This document shows, one piece after another, positions 38,811 through 51,209 of a stretch of 64,000 nt of DNA (position 1 is the first letter of the stretch; each line of letters starts with the position of its first letter). Both the position numbers and the translations under genes were made by a program. Location: NCBI RefSeq assembly GCF_001039355.2, contig NW_019775969.1:286500-350499 (forward strand), written 5' to 3'. This stretch comes from Lingula anatina (lineage: Eukaryota > Brachiopoda > Lingulata > Lingulida > Lingulidae). The notes below the pieces were generated by a model. The model saw only the letters and a list, made by a program, of their open reading frames with translations. It ran no database searches and had not been told where the DNA came from.

Positions 38811-41287
38811 GACAAAGCGATACAAGCGACTTCTGTTTTAACGTTCAATTAAGTGACACATAACTCGATCAAACGCGTCTCTGACGGTGACTCCAGTGTT
38901 TTCTTAACGAGCAGAGGGGGAGGCTTCGTATACGATGAAAAGTTTAAAATAAAACAAAGAGAAAAGGTGAATTTCTGAGTCAGACGGTTTCTCCTCAAAG
39001 TCAGCACAGGCAACCTTGTCTTTTACCTTTATAGTTGACCTTCAGTATGTCCTTTATAAAGGGAACGCTGTTGCCTTCCGAAAATCAGGGTGCACAGCGC
39101 AATTGGTGGGAGACCGCACAGAGGATCTTACCTTTGCGTCCCTCATAGTGGGGGAGGGAGTGATTCAGACACATTAAAGTTTGAGGCGTCTAAGATAGGA
39201 GGAGCGCAGGGAGTCCATATATCGGATATATCATGGTAGATGAATAGTTCGCCTCGGTTTCTACGGCATGTAAGGTTCATAAATCGAGATGTGGGTCTAT
39301 TGGTAATACATATCCGAATCTAAAATATTTTTTGTACGATAACTTAAAAATATTTAAAGAAGTTAGCAATAACTAATTATAAAGCGCTGCCATTAAAAAT
39401 AATTTACGCAATGCTCTTCACCTTGAACAACATCGGTCTTTGGATTGTAAGTTTTAAAAAGAAATCATTATGGTAAAGATTTCTGAATTAATCAGTCCCC
39501 AGGAACCCGCTTGACAAAACGAGTGGGCAGGAATATACATTTAGCGTCAATTCTCAATTGCTAAAAAAAAAAAAACATTTAAGAACTGATGTAAATTTTA
39601 CGAGAAGTAAAAAAGGAGGCATCGGGAGCTGGACTGGTCAACTACATGCAAGTGCTCACAATATATCAGAAAACAATGCTAGATACAAAATACCTGACAC
39701 TGGAGGGAATACATGCAAAGACAGGATTTGGTATAAGGCCAATCCCTACTACAAAGATAAATATAATGGTAAAAGGTGTTATACTTGCCTGCTTATTAAG
39801 CCCTGAATTCCAGCCAAATGTTTCTCTCACTGGCAGCTAACCATGTTTCCCTCCTCACCTATTTATTAGCTGTTACTTCCATTGTGCATATCCTGGTAAT
39901 AATTATAGGTGATCGGGGCATTTTTTCTGGTCCATTGGTTATAGGTGTAAGACTTACCTACATAAGAATCTGTATCAAAAAAGCTCATTCACACCAAAAC
40001 TTCGTTAAGCTCAGCAATATGGTAAAAAAATCATGGCTCTCATCTTTGAAAGCAGAATATATGATAATTGTTTTAGTATTTAAGGTAAAAAATGGCCAAT
40101 ATGAATTCCATGTAGCACCAGCTGTGGCGTTTTTCAATCATGGGTATATCCATATATTCATCATAAGATCATGTCTAATTCTCCCCCCATGACCCTGGTT
40201 CAACCTATTCACTATCAAGTGTGTGTGAGATTTCTAACTCCAGGTTTGTGGCTCAGGCCCAGCAAAAAATGTGTTATCCTCGTCTCAGGTTAAAGGTTGT
40301 TTTTTTTTATTCATTACTTAAATGATTGATTCCCCAAGCTCACACCTGCTCCATGCCTCAGTAAACACTGTGGTTAAATACATTTGTAAAAGTACCATAC
40401 GTTTGAAAATAAAATACTTTTCCTTTGATATCACATCCCATCACCACTGGGTAAAAAATTCCATGGAGATTCAGTATATCTTTAAAAAAAATTAGTGCCA
40501 ACATTCTGAAATTTAGGGTGCTTACAAGGGGTTTTCAATAAATTTTTTTTTTTAGTTTTAAAACAGTTATAAAATTATGTTTTATAGGCTTTATATTTTA
40601 AGTTTTAAAATTATGTTAAAACAGGTGTATTTTTTTTGTTATCCAAATACGGGGGGGGGGGGGGGGGTTACTTTGTAATGCAATTTGTCATTAATGTTCA
40701 AAAACCAAAGTATTCTAGAATATTATATTTCAAGAAAATAAGGTAGAAACAAAAAAATGATGCAAAAGCTACATAACATTGTTTATCCGACTTAGAAGTG
40801 ATAACATCTAAAGAATGATGAAAATCATTATTTTTGCAATTGAAATCTTATTTATTTTACCACATTTATGCTGTTATCTAATTTATGTTCCATCTGGTTT
40901 TACTTTCATGAGGTCGGGAAATGAAAAGCAATATATTAAGGAGCAGTTTTCACAGATAAATAGTATCTGTTAATGTATGGTTTCCTTCCAAGCATTACAA
41001 AGACTCACAAGTTTGCCCTATTTTCACTTTCTTAATATCAGGAAATGAAGTTTCTTTTTACACATTATTTTCTTCCAAGTATTACTATGACTCATAAGTA
41101 AGCCATAAACAATATTATCCCCAAGTTTTCCACAAAAACTGTTATTAAGTCTCTGGCACAATCAACCCTTCCATCATTTTAAAATAGGTTCACCATTTTG
41201 TTCCACTGAAAATATGCTGCAGTTCGATTCAGAAACAGAGAACAACCAGTCAAGAGTGAAGCTTTAAATTAATTCTGCCTCCTTCTG

Positions 41288-42628
41288 TCATGTCATTACA
41301 CTCTCACTGTCTGATGACTGCATTAAGTCACTGTCGTCTGCCACACTTTCCTGTTCAGTGTCTTCTTGATGTTCAGGGTCTGTGTCTCCTCTTTTCCTCT
41401 TTGCCTGTCCCAGGTTCAAGAGATACTGGAGAATGTACTGGTTGTGATCACATCTAAAAATCATAAAAAAATGTCCTTACATAAATCATTTCATCCAAAT
41501 TTAAGATTTTCCTCAACTTCTTAATCCAAGATGTGCTCACTTTCTTCCATTAGGAAATATGGTAAGGACCCTTATTAGAAAAAAGAAAAGGAATAGTACA
41601 AAAGCAGATCTTTTTTTCATATAACAATACTTACACATGGAATGTGATTATTTACCATTAGTTACCATTTTTAACCCTTTTGTAGGATATCTGAATACTG
41701 GACAAACCCTTTTCCATTAACACTCGCAAAAACCTTCCTTCTAAGAGAAGATATGAAAATGTGAACTCACATGCTTCCTAACTCTTCACTTCGTTTTGTA
41801 ATATTTTTCTGCAGTGTCCGCAGTAGTGCCAGTATTGACTGTGATTTCTGCTTCAGTTTTGGGCCATTCAGCATCAGCAGTTTTTGACACCATAGAAGAT
41901 AAAACTCGACATGACGTGACGTTTCCATCATCCCTCCAACAAAGCCGAGTAGTTTTTCTATGTACAAATCCGGTAAACTCTGGCATACAAAATCCACTGC
42001 AAAGTAAAATATTAACAACCAAATTATTTCAAGACCATGTAGCAGATTATCTTTTTCCTGTGTGTTTTTTTTTTTTTTTTTTTTTTTTTTCCAGTGAACA
42101 AAATGTCTGAAATATACACACAAGCAAATACAGAGACCTACAGACACAAACACATAATAAACACATGCAATGGGGTTTATGAATGCAAATGTGAGTTAAT
42201 CGGTATTTAATCAATGTTTACTAAAATGGACATCCTGGGATAAATGTCTCTTCTTTTTTTTTTTCCAATGTATAAATAAATAGTTAAAAATCTCATATTA
42301 CCATAAATGTCAACTTTTACATACTGTCTGGGAACCTAAATCACCCATTAATTATCATGAATAATTTAAATTGAATAAACCTGGGCCGTGTCTTTGACAT
42401 CACTGCACACCTAAACTGCTATTCAAAAGAAAGTATTAAAAAGACCAATGTCACCAGGGAGTCTACAATCAATATAGTTTTCTGGTGACTTTCAAAGATT
42501 CCGTTTTGTTTAAAATTTTGTTTTCTGGTGATTTAAAAACATTAACAATAGGGGACCCATCCAGTCCTTCTGTTAACCCACCCACTGACACTGTTACCAA
42601 GGTAGACCTCATGTTGTAAAATTGGGTT

Positions 42629-42687
<59 letters not shown>

Positions 42688-45600
42688 GCATGCATGCTAA
42701 GGCCCCAAAGACACCATCGGTCTACATAGATGGATTCAACTCTGCAGGAACTCTCACTGAGTGTAATCAGCTGAACTGAATGACACACCTCCTACTGGCA
42801 TTGAGTAGAATACAAAAAAGCTGGTGATTTACGAATCTGTTGAAAACAAGAGGAGGTATGAGAGAACAGTTTCATTAGCTCTGTACGTATCAATTTAAAT
42901 TATTGTTTTTCTTTTTATCAAGGCCTGGCAATTGACCTGGATTTTCATTCCAGGTGAAATGACCCTAGTCATTTACTCCCTGATGATGGTGACTGACAGT
43001 CACAGAAATATTGGAGGTAATACCCACATATTTTATAAGCTCTTGAAAAAAACGAAAAACAATAATTTAAAGAGGAGGTATGTCATTGCACTCAGATTGC
43101 AGAGTTGGATTGATCTGATCTGCGTAAATCGATGGTGTCAATGGGAATGGGGTATAAGTTTTAACAATCTTAACTGGAATGGATTGAACAAGAAATTCAA
43201 CTTTATGTTCCCATTGTGACCCCACCTGATGAGTCATCATCCACACTCTGACCCTCGCGGTGATACTTACAGTCTCCCACAGGCACCTGCTCAACCACCT
43301 CCTGTATCAGTCTATGTTCATTCAGCCTGAAGGACAGCATCAGAGATGTGGTGTACTCTTTCCTGGCCAGTGTCCGCCTCACATTCTCTGGGGTGATGTC
43401 CATCTCCAGGTCAAAGGGGTCAAAGATGAGGTTGTGGTCAAGGGAGTAGATGAGAAGCCCTTCTGTAGAAGTGGCAGCCCAGGCTCTTCCTGCAATTTAA
43501 TTGGCACTCACACTTAATACCATGTTTCTTTGAACACCACTTATTTAGACCGCACTGTGACAGAGGTATGAAGATAATGTTAGGCCAACACAAAATGGCT
43601 GCCAAATCTTAGTTAGTTCAACCAAATTAACATAAAAATATGAAAGTAGAAGAATCAAATCCACGTAATGGGCAAAGTCTTCTTTGGCCCAAGGTTCCAT
43701 AGTGGCACCCAATTTCAAAATGTTTTTTAAATGAAATTAATAAAGACAAGAATGTAGCCACAAGAAAGTATTATGGAAGCAGTTTCTTCTTACTCCCATT
43801 TGTAAATAATCACCAAGAAGAAATTACATCATATCAAACTGCATCCAACATTAAAAAAAGACCTAAATTCAATCCTACTATTGTACTATCCCTTATGTAG
43901 GATTTGATCATACCAGTGGGGGAGAAGCGCACACAGGACACCAAGACTTCAGGTTTCCAGTGCCTTGAGCTCATGTCTCCCTTTTTCACACCAGGTAGCG
44001 CTATGGAGGTCTTCCCGTCTTCTGCCGCCTCATCCACAAGAGCAAGACTGCCCCACTCCGTCATCTTTCTTCTGTCCAAATACTCCTACATAAACAAGAC
44101 AATATTTCCAGCTAACAGACATTTTCTGATAACTAATTCCATAACTACAAAACCTACAAAAAACTCCCAACAAAATTACCAGTTTTTATGATAAGAAAAA
44201 CTTAATCATCAATATCTTTGTAATGTGTACAAGATATCAAACATATTTGGGATAGTTTGTTATTTGGGAAAAAATAAAAATTAAAGTATGTAAAGGATAA
44301 ATAAACCATTTCACAAAATGGTTCCTGGGGACATATATGGTGTAAATTCCTCAAAAAGTCTAACAAACACCATGAAAAAAAAAAATTGTTCTGTTCCTTA
44401 CCTCCATTCCGTCAAAAGACAGATTACAAGAGATCTCAAACTTCCTGATCAGAATCTGGTCAGCCACAGAGTAGATACAGACATTCTTGGACCGTCCAGC
44501 AGCCAGAATGCATTGTCCATCTGCTGTATAACAAAGGCTGGTGAATGCTCTGAAAAACAAATTCCATTTCTGCTGGGAAGAGTCCATACTGTCTCAATAT
44601 ATCCAATTAAATCAAATGTTACATATAAGTATTACAGCAATTTCATGATGTAATTAAAAAGAGAAGAGAGGCTTATGAATTTTAGAATCATGCTTAGACA
44701 TATTTCAAAACTTCCACTTTTTGTGGTACATTTTTTCACTTTACTTTCCGAAGAATATCTTAATTCCCATTTTGTTTCCATCTCCTTCTTTATATAGAAG
44801 CTGTAGTTTTAATATCTAGACTCAAATATATCCCCTGTATCAAACTAATTTAATCTAAGTTTTTCTTAACATTTTCAAGACCTTAAAACAATTCATATTC
44901 TTCCCTTACTTTCCACCAGCAGACTTCTTGGCAGTAATCTTGTCCAGTTCTTTCCTACTGTATCCAAGATCAGGCCTGCCCTCTATGGAGCCAGTCTGGA
45001 CAGCAGAGTGGACATCCCAGAAGGAGATGTGACCATTAAGAGTGGACACTGCCAATTCAGCACCATCAGGCCTGTAGGCCAAGCCCAGCACTAGAAAAAG
45101 AGGGGGCATGGATTTTATCCATCAGACTAATACACAGTACTGAAGATTTTCACCCTTCAAATAAACTAATAAAAAATAAAAAGTCAGAAGAAAGCGTACT
45201 TTTCAGTACAAGTGTCTCTGTTTGCGTTAGGTTTGCATCAAAAAAAGAATTTTACTTGTAAACCCACCATCTGATCCCAGGAGTATTGTTTCACGGGAGC
45301 CTTTACTTTCAAATATATCCCATAATTTTACAGTTTTATCCCAGGATGTGCTGGCCAATATGGCATGTCCAGTACTAAAGGCAAGACTGCTAATAGGTCC
45401 CTCATGTCCAGCAAGAACCTGAAATTTATGAGAAATTCATGGACATTATTTTCCCATCAGAATAAAGTTAATCTATTTACACTGGGCTAGATTTGGTCTT
45501 AAAGTGCAATTTAAGTTCACAAGTGATCATACACGATCTTAATCATTACAGCAGTAGTCTTAAAATGGACTGAATCTGCTTTTAAGATCAAAAATGATCT

Positions 45601-48600
45601 AACATCTACTTAAGTGGTCAAGCAGTTTCCTGCCCTCACAATGGGGGATACCTCCTCTCACAATAGAGGACACCTCTGTTCACAATAGGAGAATGTGTAA
45701 GGGGAGACAACTTAATTGGCTGTCAGACTAGAAATGGTCTTACTCATGTTTTAAGATCATGTAAGACTATTTGTGTTCTTAAATTGCATTTTAAGACCAA
45801 ATCAAGCCCACTAGTGTTACCTCATACCCAAGCAGCAAATAATAATTCACTTGTATATAAACCAGTTAAATATCGCAATCTTTCTAAATTTAACACAACT
45901 AGCTGAAAGGCCTTCGGACAGTAAAATCACAAAATTAAAAACCAGTGTACATCTTAAATTTTGAAACAACATTTTTATTAACTAGGGTAAAAAAAATCTA
46001 TCTGACAGTCATAAATAAAAAGGATTAATTTATGGTATTACCTCCAACAGCCTCCCTGTCTTCATGGACCATACAAAGATCTCAAACACGTCCAGACCCC
46101 CAGCACAAACAATCTCGCCACTTGAGTCCAAGGCCAGGGATGAAAACTGAACAGGACGTGGTGATGTAAAGGTGCGGAAGTTACGATATCTGAAACAAAA
46201 TGTATAACACATTGCTGGTAGGTCAGAGTTTTACAATCAACAGTTTTCTTTTTATAAATTATGATTTATCATCAGTGCATTTAGAACAGAACATTACTCT
46301 ATAAAGATCTTTATTTAGGAGAAAATCTTGGGGTATCTTGATCCAGAATAAATCTGTACATGTTCACTAATATATCAGCTGCCCATCTTAAACAGAAGTC
46401 ATTTAACATTTTAAGGGAAAGAGGTCAAATAATGTCAATGAACCACTATGTACTGATTTTTACTAGGTCAAAGTATGCTAAAAGTTTCTAAAAACAAACT
46501 GAGAACCAAATATTGATTGAATTTCTCTATAAAATTACCAACTTTAAATGGAAACCGTCCAACTCAAACATGAACAGATGATATAGGAATCCCCATCACA
46601 TATGAACAGATGACATAGGAATCCCCATCACATATACAAACCAGACTGTCAGTTGACATAAGACTGACTGAAACCACAATTTTAATCAAAAGCACAGAAA
46701 TAATATTTTCTTGGTTAACTGACCTGTTAAGGTCAAATGCTCTGACAGTCCCGTCCAGTGAGGCAGTGACCACTACTTGTCCACTCTGGCTGAAGGCCAC
46801 ACCTGAGATACCTCCCAGGTGTTCATTAAATGTCACAAAACACAAACCACTACTAGTATTCCAGACCTTAACCTGTAACATAAATCAGAAGTACAAAATA
46901 TGCAAACCACCTTTTTAGGTGCAAAATTTATAAGCTTTTCATCTGTAACACCTTAACTTCTGTTACACACACAAAAAATACTTTAATTCTACAATTACAG
47001 GTTACTTCTAAAAGCAGAATGGGGTAAAATAATCCCATCTAGTTTCAATGCTTATGTCTATTTCTCATGTCTTTCAGAATGAGCTAAGCGCACAGCCTCC
47101 CCTTACCTTCCCGTCATCCCCTCCTGTAGCAATATACTGCCCATCAGGCGAGTATGCCAGGCAGCTCATGTTGTTGAAGTGACCCTGTTGTTTCAGTATA
47201 TATGACTCACTCTGCCATTCCCACACAAGCAGCTGTCCCAGACCAGCACAGCCCAGAGCAATCCAGTCCCCAGGCTTGTTGAATTCTATAGAGATGATAC
47301 TCTGGTCAGATATACTGGAATTACAATACAGATAAGAAGTTCAGAAAAATGACAGATAACATGGTCAGACAAGCAACACCTTTTGATACCTGTTTTTAAT
47401 TCTGTGCAATTTTTCCAACTGTAATTTATCTTATCAAGATCCATGCATACCTCAGAGAGTGTATCAGATTAAAATCTGGCATCTCATGAAGAAAGAAGGC
47501 ACCATCTTCAAATCCTGAGCACAGAATGTGTGTGCGTTTGTGATAAGCTGCACTGGTTAACTTAGCATATGCTGCACCTTCACCGCGTGCTTCTTTGTAA
47601 TTGTGTCTGAAATCAAATAAAACATATTTCAGGTTTTAAGCTGACAAGTCGTGCTGTACTTGTTCAAGACCTGGCATGCACAATTTCATCTCCATGCACA
47701 GTTTAAATGATAAAAAAGACAAGTTTTAGTTGTTGCCTGATATGAAGGATTAAAAAATTTTATTGATAAATTTAACTCTTGCTAAAACATGTTTTGAAAG
47801 AAATTAAACATTTTGAAGCCAGGTGAGTGTCCTTAGAATCAAGCAGATCTTGTGGTACCTTAAGGCCTCAATTATAACATATTATAAATAAAAATGGTAT
47901 CAACTCACTTTGCAAGACGTTTATATAAAATCTTGTCTTCTGTTTTCTCTGCATCTTGAGTTGCCACTTCTTGCTCTGAAAAATAAATAAATGGTTAACA
48001 AAATAGTCCAAGGTTATATTGATAATAAGTAAGGTTTATTTTAACATTTCACATATTCAGATAAAAAATATGATTTATTACCTTTTTAATTTAATTTCTT
48101 AAGTAAGTCTTTTGATAACCATCTGTTTGGCACCAAGTGAAACATTTTAAATAAGCACATTATGAATTTCATTCTCTTATCCAGCTGGTATACTATTCTC
48201 CCCCCCCCCCCCCAAAAAAAAAAAATAATAATAATAATAAATAGTAAAGAAAGTTAATCAAAATTTACCCTTTTTCTTCTTCTTTTGCTTTCCTTTACTT
48301 TCCTCCATTTCCTCCTCCTCTGAAGAGCTGTCTACTTGTGGAGGTGCTTGGTAGGGTCTTAGGCCATCCAGGTCAGTGTCACACTCCCACACACACAGCT
48401 GACCATTCTCACTGATACTGATCATCTGGACATCGGTCAAGGAAATAACAAGCTATGGCAGATACGAACTTGAGCCAAAAACACCCACTTCAATAAATAC
48501 TTAGTGCATCATATCATAATTAGCAAATACTTGACAGATAGCAACTGTGTCTTTTATTATGTCTTTATAACTAAGAGAAAAGTGAGATTAATAAGTAATT

Positions 48601-50896
48601 ATAATAACCTGTCTAGTAACTATTGATCCAATTGTTCTCATTGCTTTATATCAAAATGCCTGTCTAAACCCCTCTTTTAGCTAAATTAAAGAATACATCA
48701 AGGGACTCTTCCTCAAAGAAAGCAGCCACTATAGAATTGCTGTGTCCTCCAAGCGAGTAGACTACAAGATTGGCAAACCTTTCAGCACCATACACTCTGG
48801 TGTTCATATCCTTAGAGCCCACAAGGAAAGCCCTGGGGAGTGAAAAATGATATAAGGTTTAATGGCCCCATATCCAAGTATCCTCCCCCTCCCTCTGTTT
48901 TTTTCTGTATCTATGCCTTCCCTTCCATAGAATAATTCAGTTTAAGAGTTTGGTTAAAGGTTCAATTACTTTTTTACAAGAGATTTGAAGTGTTATGATT
49001 GTTCTGATGTGGAAAATTTTCAACTGAATGGCATGCAAGTTCATTTTGAAGATATTTTTGATAGCAAGTTCATTTCAAAAGATATTTTTGATTTAAATAT
49101 ATTTGATATCTTCAATAACAGGATCATCATGAAAATAACAGCAATTTACATCTGCTTTTGTGAGTGTCAAAATCTGATTAACAACATGAATGGATGAGAA
49201 AGCCATATCATTCAAATACAAATTATTTGATCTCAGCTTCATTATTCATGCTGAGTGACACATACAGTATTAGGCTGAATAATGTGGAAAGCTTACTTTG
49301 AGTTTGTGGTCCAGTCTATACACACTGTCTCATCATATGCACCAAAGAAGGTGCGCTCTAAAACAAATGGATTGAACTCCATAGTTTTCCCGGGAGCATG
49401 AAACACCAACACATTGTTTTCCTTTGTGACAGCAAATTTCCTAGAAAAAAATAAATAAAATAAAGTTAAACACGTAGTCCTGTAAGCACTTTATCATTCG
49501 TGTGGTCAGTCTTATTTAGAATATCGATAAAAGTCCATTTAATGAAAACAAATAGTAAGACAACTCATCAGAAGAAAACAGCATGATGTTGATATTAGAA
49601 AAAATATAAATAATGTATAAGAAACTAGTAGTACTGGTTTAAATGGATTACAGGGAATCTAAGCTTGTTTCATATGTAACTTTAACGAGGGTTTGTACAT
49701 AAAGATGAAATATTTGTAAAGTTGGTGTTTACCTGCCATCTGGACTGAACTTAATGGCGTGGACTGGACGGTGGAAGTGGTAAGAATGTAACACTGTCTT
49801 ACTGACGAGACTGATGAGAATGGCTTCTCCCTCTGGAACACAATAAAACTGTACTGAAACCTTATGTCAGATGTCTCACTCTAAATCAATCATGCATTTC
49901 CTCCCATTACTATGCCTCACTTGGAAAATAATGACAATTTAAGAAAATTTACATTTTACACTTGACCACCATGCTGGGACTCTAAAACTACTTTAATTCC
50001 ACCATCTTGTCACTCCAGACTGAAAATGCAACTCAAGTTACCTGAACCATTCTTACCTTCATTGACTGCTATAAGTAGATTGGCATCAGGGGACAATGCA
50101 GCTGCTGTGATATTTAACCTACTCTCTACTGGAAGTGTTTCTGATTTGTTGCTAAACAGTGTGAAAGCAATTATGGGGATAAGTAAATAAATTCCTCATC
50201 TAGATTGTAATTTCAAATTAATAATCACAGTGGATCAGCATCTATAATACATTATTTAAGTTTTGTGCTGTTTTGATGTTTGTTTACCACATTTACAACC
50301 AAGATTTTTTTACTTTGCTTATTTGTTTCTTATCTTGCCCATCAATAAATATGACAAATACGAAATGGAAACGCTGGTTTACAACAACTACCAGTATTGA
50401 TCACATAAATAACACCAAAGAAAACCAAATTAAATGCTGTCGTTCAGACTCATATGATAATAAGCAAAGAATATGGAACACATAGGCCATGAGAAGGAAA
50501 ATACGACAATCATATACTTAGTATGTCAATTCATGTAAATCAAGGAATTATATATAATTTTATCATCACTTTTTCAAATCAAAGACAGTGATCCTGTTCC
50601 CCACTGGACTGATCACACTGTTGCCATCTGGACTGAAGATCAGGTTCCCCTTTCTGTAAACCGTCCCAAGCAGGTTGGAAAACTAACAGAAACAAAATAA
50701 GTCGATGGATACAGAATTAATTTCCCAAATAATGTAAGTATAAACAGTATAAAAATACTTGGCACGGCATGCTGCTTTTAAAAATTTCACGGAAACTTAG
50801 TTCTCATTTCCAAACCAGCTTCATTCTGGCAAATGCAAATTACACTTAAGATACGTCAGGTTTCATTCAAATACATACACGATAAGAAAACTTCAT
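41288..50896 (-). CDS. PWP2: Periodic tryptophan protein 2 homolog (PWP2/UTP1), complete
   Basis: PWP2 is a nucleolar WD-repeat scaffold of the UTP-B/U3 snoRNP small-subunit processome, needed for 18S rRNA processing. Nineteen exons: 50879-50896, 50570-50682, 50057-50151, 49733-49832, 49297-49440, 48697-48832, 48269-48425, 47909-47975, 47451-47606, 47107-47314, 46724-46872, 46042-46189, 45268-45418, 44910-45090, 44402-44549, 43914-44085, 43271-43489, 41771-41996, 41288-41453. They total 2754 nt and 917 residues, close to the ~919 of vertebrate PWP2. The first exon codes only MKFSYR, matching the family N-terminus. WD blades fill most of the chain (for example VKVWNTSSGLCFVTFNEH, SWDKTVKLWD). 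An acidic-then-lysine insert lies near residues 235-254, and the Utp12-type C-terminal region is coded by exons 17-19. Donors of exons 2 (gtgatg) and 6 (gtattc) are weak but fit homology. The last three exons are duplicated at 36520-38452. The gene diverges from the V-ATPase gene. Confidence 0.95.
42631..42684. repeat. (AT)n microsatellite
   Basis: About 54 bases of alternating TA inside the foldback-containing intron of copy B. It is absent from the equivalent place in copy A. Confidence 0.95.
42711..43139. repeat. Foldback element in PWP2 intron 17, copy B
   Basis: Same inverted-arm structure as at 37673-38102: the left arm begins acaccatcggtctac near 42711, and the inverse arm ends near 43139. 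Confidence 0.6.
45484..45809. mobile_element. MITE-like element in PWP2 intron 12
   Basis: A 32-base arm at 45484-45515 (gggctagatttggtcttaaa and onward) matches the reverse complement of 45778-45809 at 30 of 32 positions. Sub-terminal sequence also pairs partly (gatctta words). The centre has an imperfect direct repeat of a cacaatrgggra-type unit near 45636-45690. The true ends may lie a few bases outside, and the target-site duplication is unclear. Confidence 0.7.
46571..46634. repeat. Two tandem 32-bp units in PWP2 intron 11
   Basis: tgaacagatgatataggaat plus 12 more bases at 46571-46602 is repeated at 46603-46634 with one mismatch. The copies sit in the intron between exons 12 and 11. 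Confidence 0.9.
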
Positions 50897-51209
50897 CCTT
50901 TGCTCTCATCCCATGCGGTCATTACTACACTCTCCTGTAAAGCATGTGGAGGAAATGTATACACAAGGTCACAGCGCATGTTCTAAGGAGCCGGCAAGCT
51001 TAAGGTCAGGTCAAGGTGAGCACATTTGATCCGTAGGTTTTTATTGGTCAATCAACACCCATGGACCAATTATAATTCAAGTTACAATCAAAGTCAAGGA
51101 CATCTGCTCACAATCGGATCGAATCACATGATACTAGCGCACCAGCCATTTTGTAGGAAGATCTGATCGGGGCGGCTTGTCTTCTCGTTATTCTAAAAGA
51201 ACATCCAAA
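50897..51209. promoter_or_regulatory. Bidirectional promoter between PWP2 and the V-ATPase c subunit gene
   Basis: Only 313 bases separate the two divergent start codons, so both 5' UTRs and core promoters must overlap or abut here. Visible elements are an inverted CCAAT box (attgg, 51043-51047), a CCAAT box (51066-51070), a GC box ggggcgg (51169-51175), and nuclear-receptor-like half-sites aaggtca (50965-50971) and aaggtcaggtcaaggtg (51002-51018). There is no clear TATA box. Transcription start sites cannot be placed. Confidence 0.7.

Larger units (their letters stand above)
38811..43729. repeat. Copy B of the direct duplication (contiguous with the PWP2 gene)
   Basis: This copy begins right after the N at 38810 and runs into the rest of PWP2. 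Compared with copy A it carries an extra ~220 bases at about 42160-42390, a poly(T) near 42066-42090, a G run near 40651-40667 and an (AT)n tract at 42631-42684. Homology fades after a shared caatttcaaaatgttt ending near 43729. Confidence 0.9.

Noticed and set aside
43220-43270. C-box-like atgatga in PWP2 intron 17, considered as an intronic C/D snoRNA
   Set aside because: No D box (CTGA) at a suitable distance and no terminal stem. The word lies just after the exon 17 donor.
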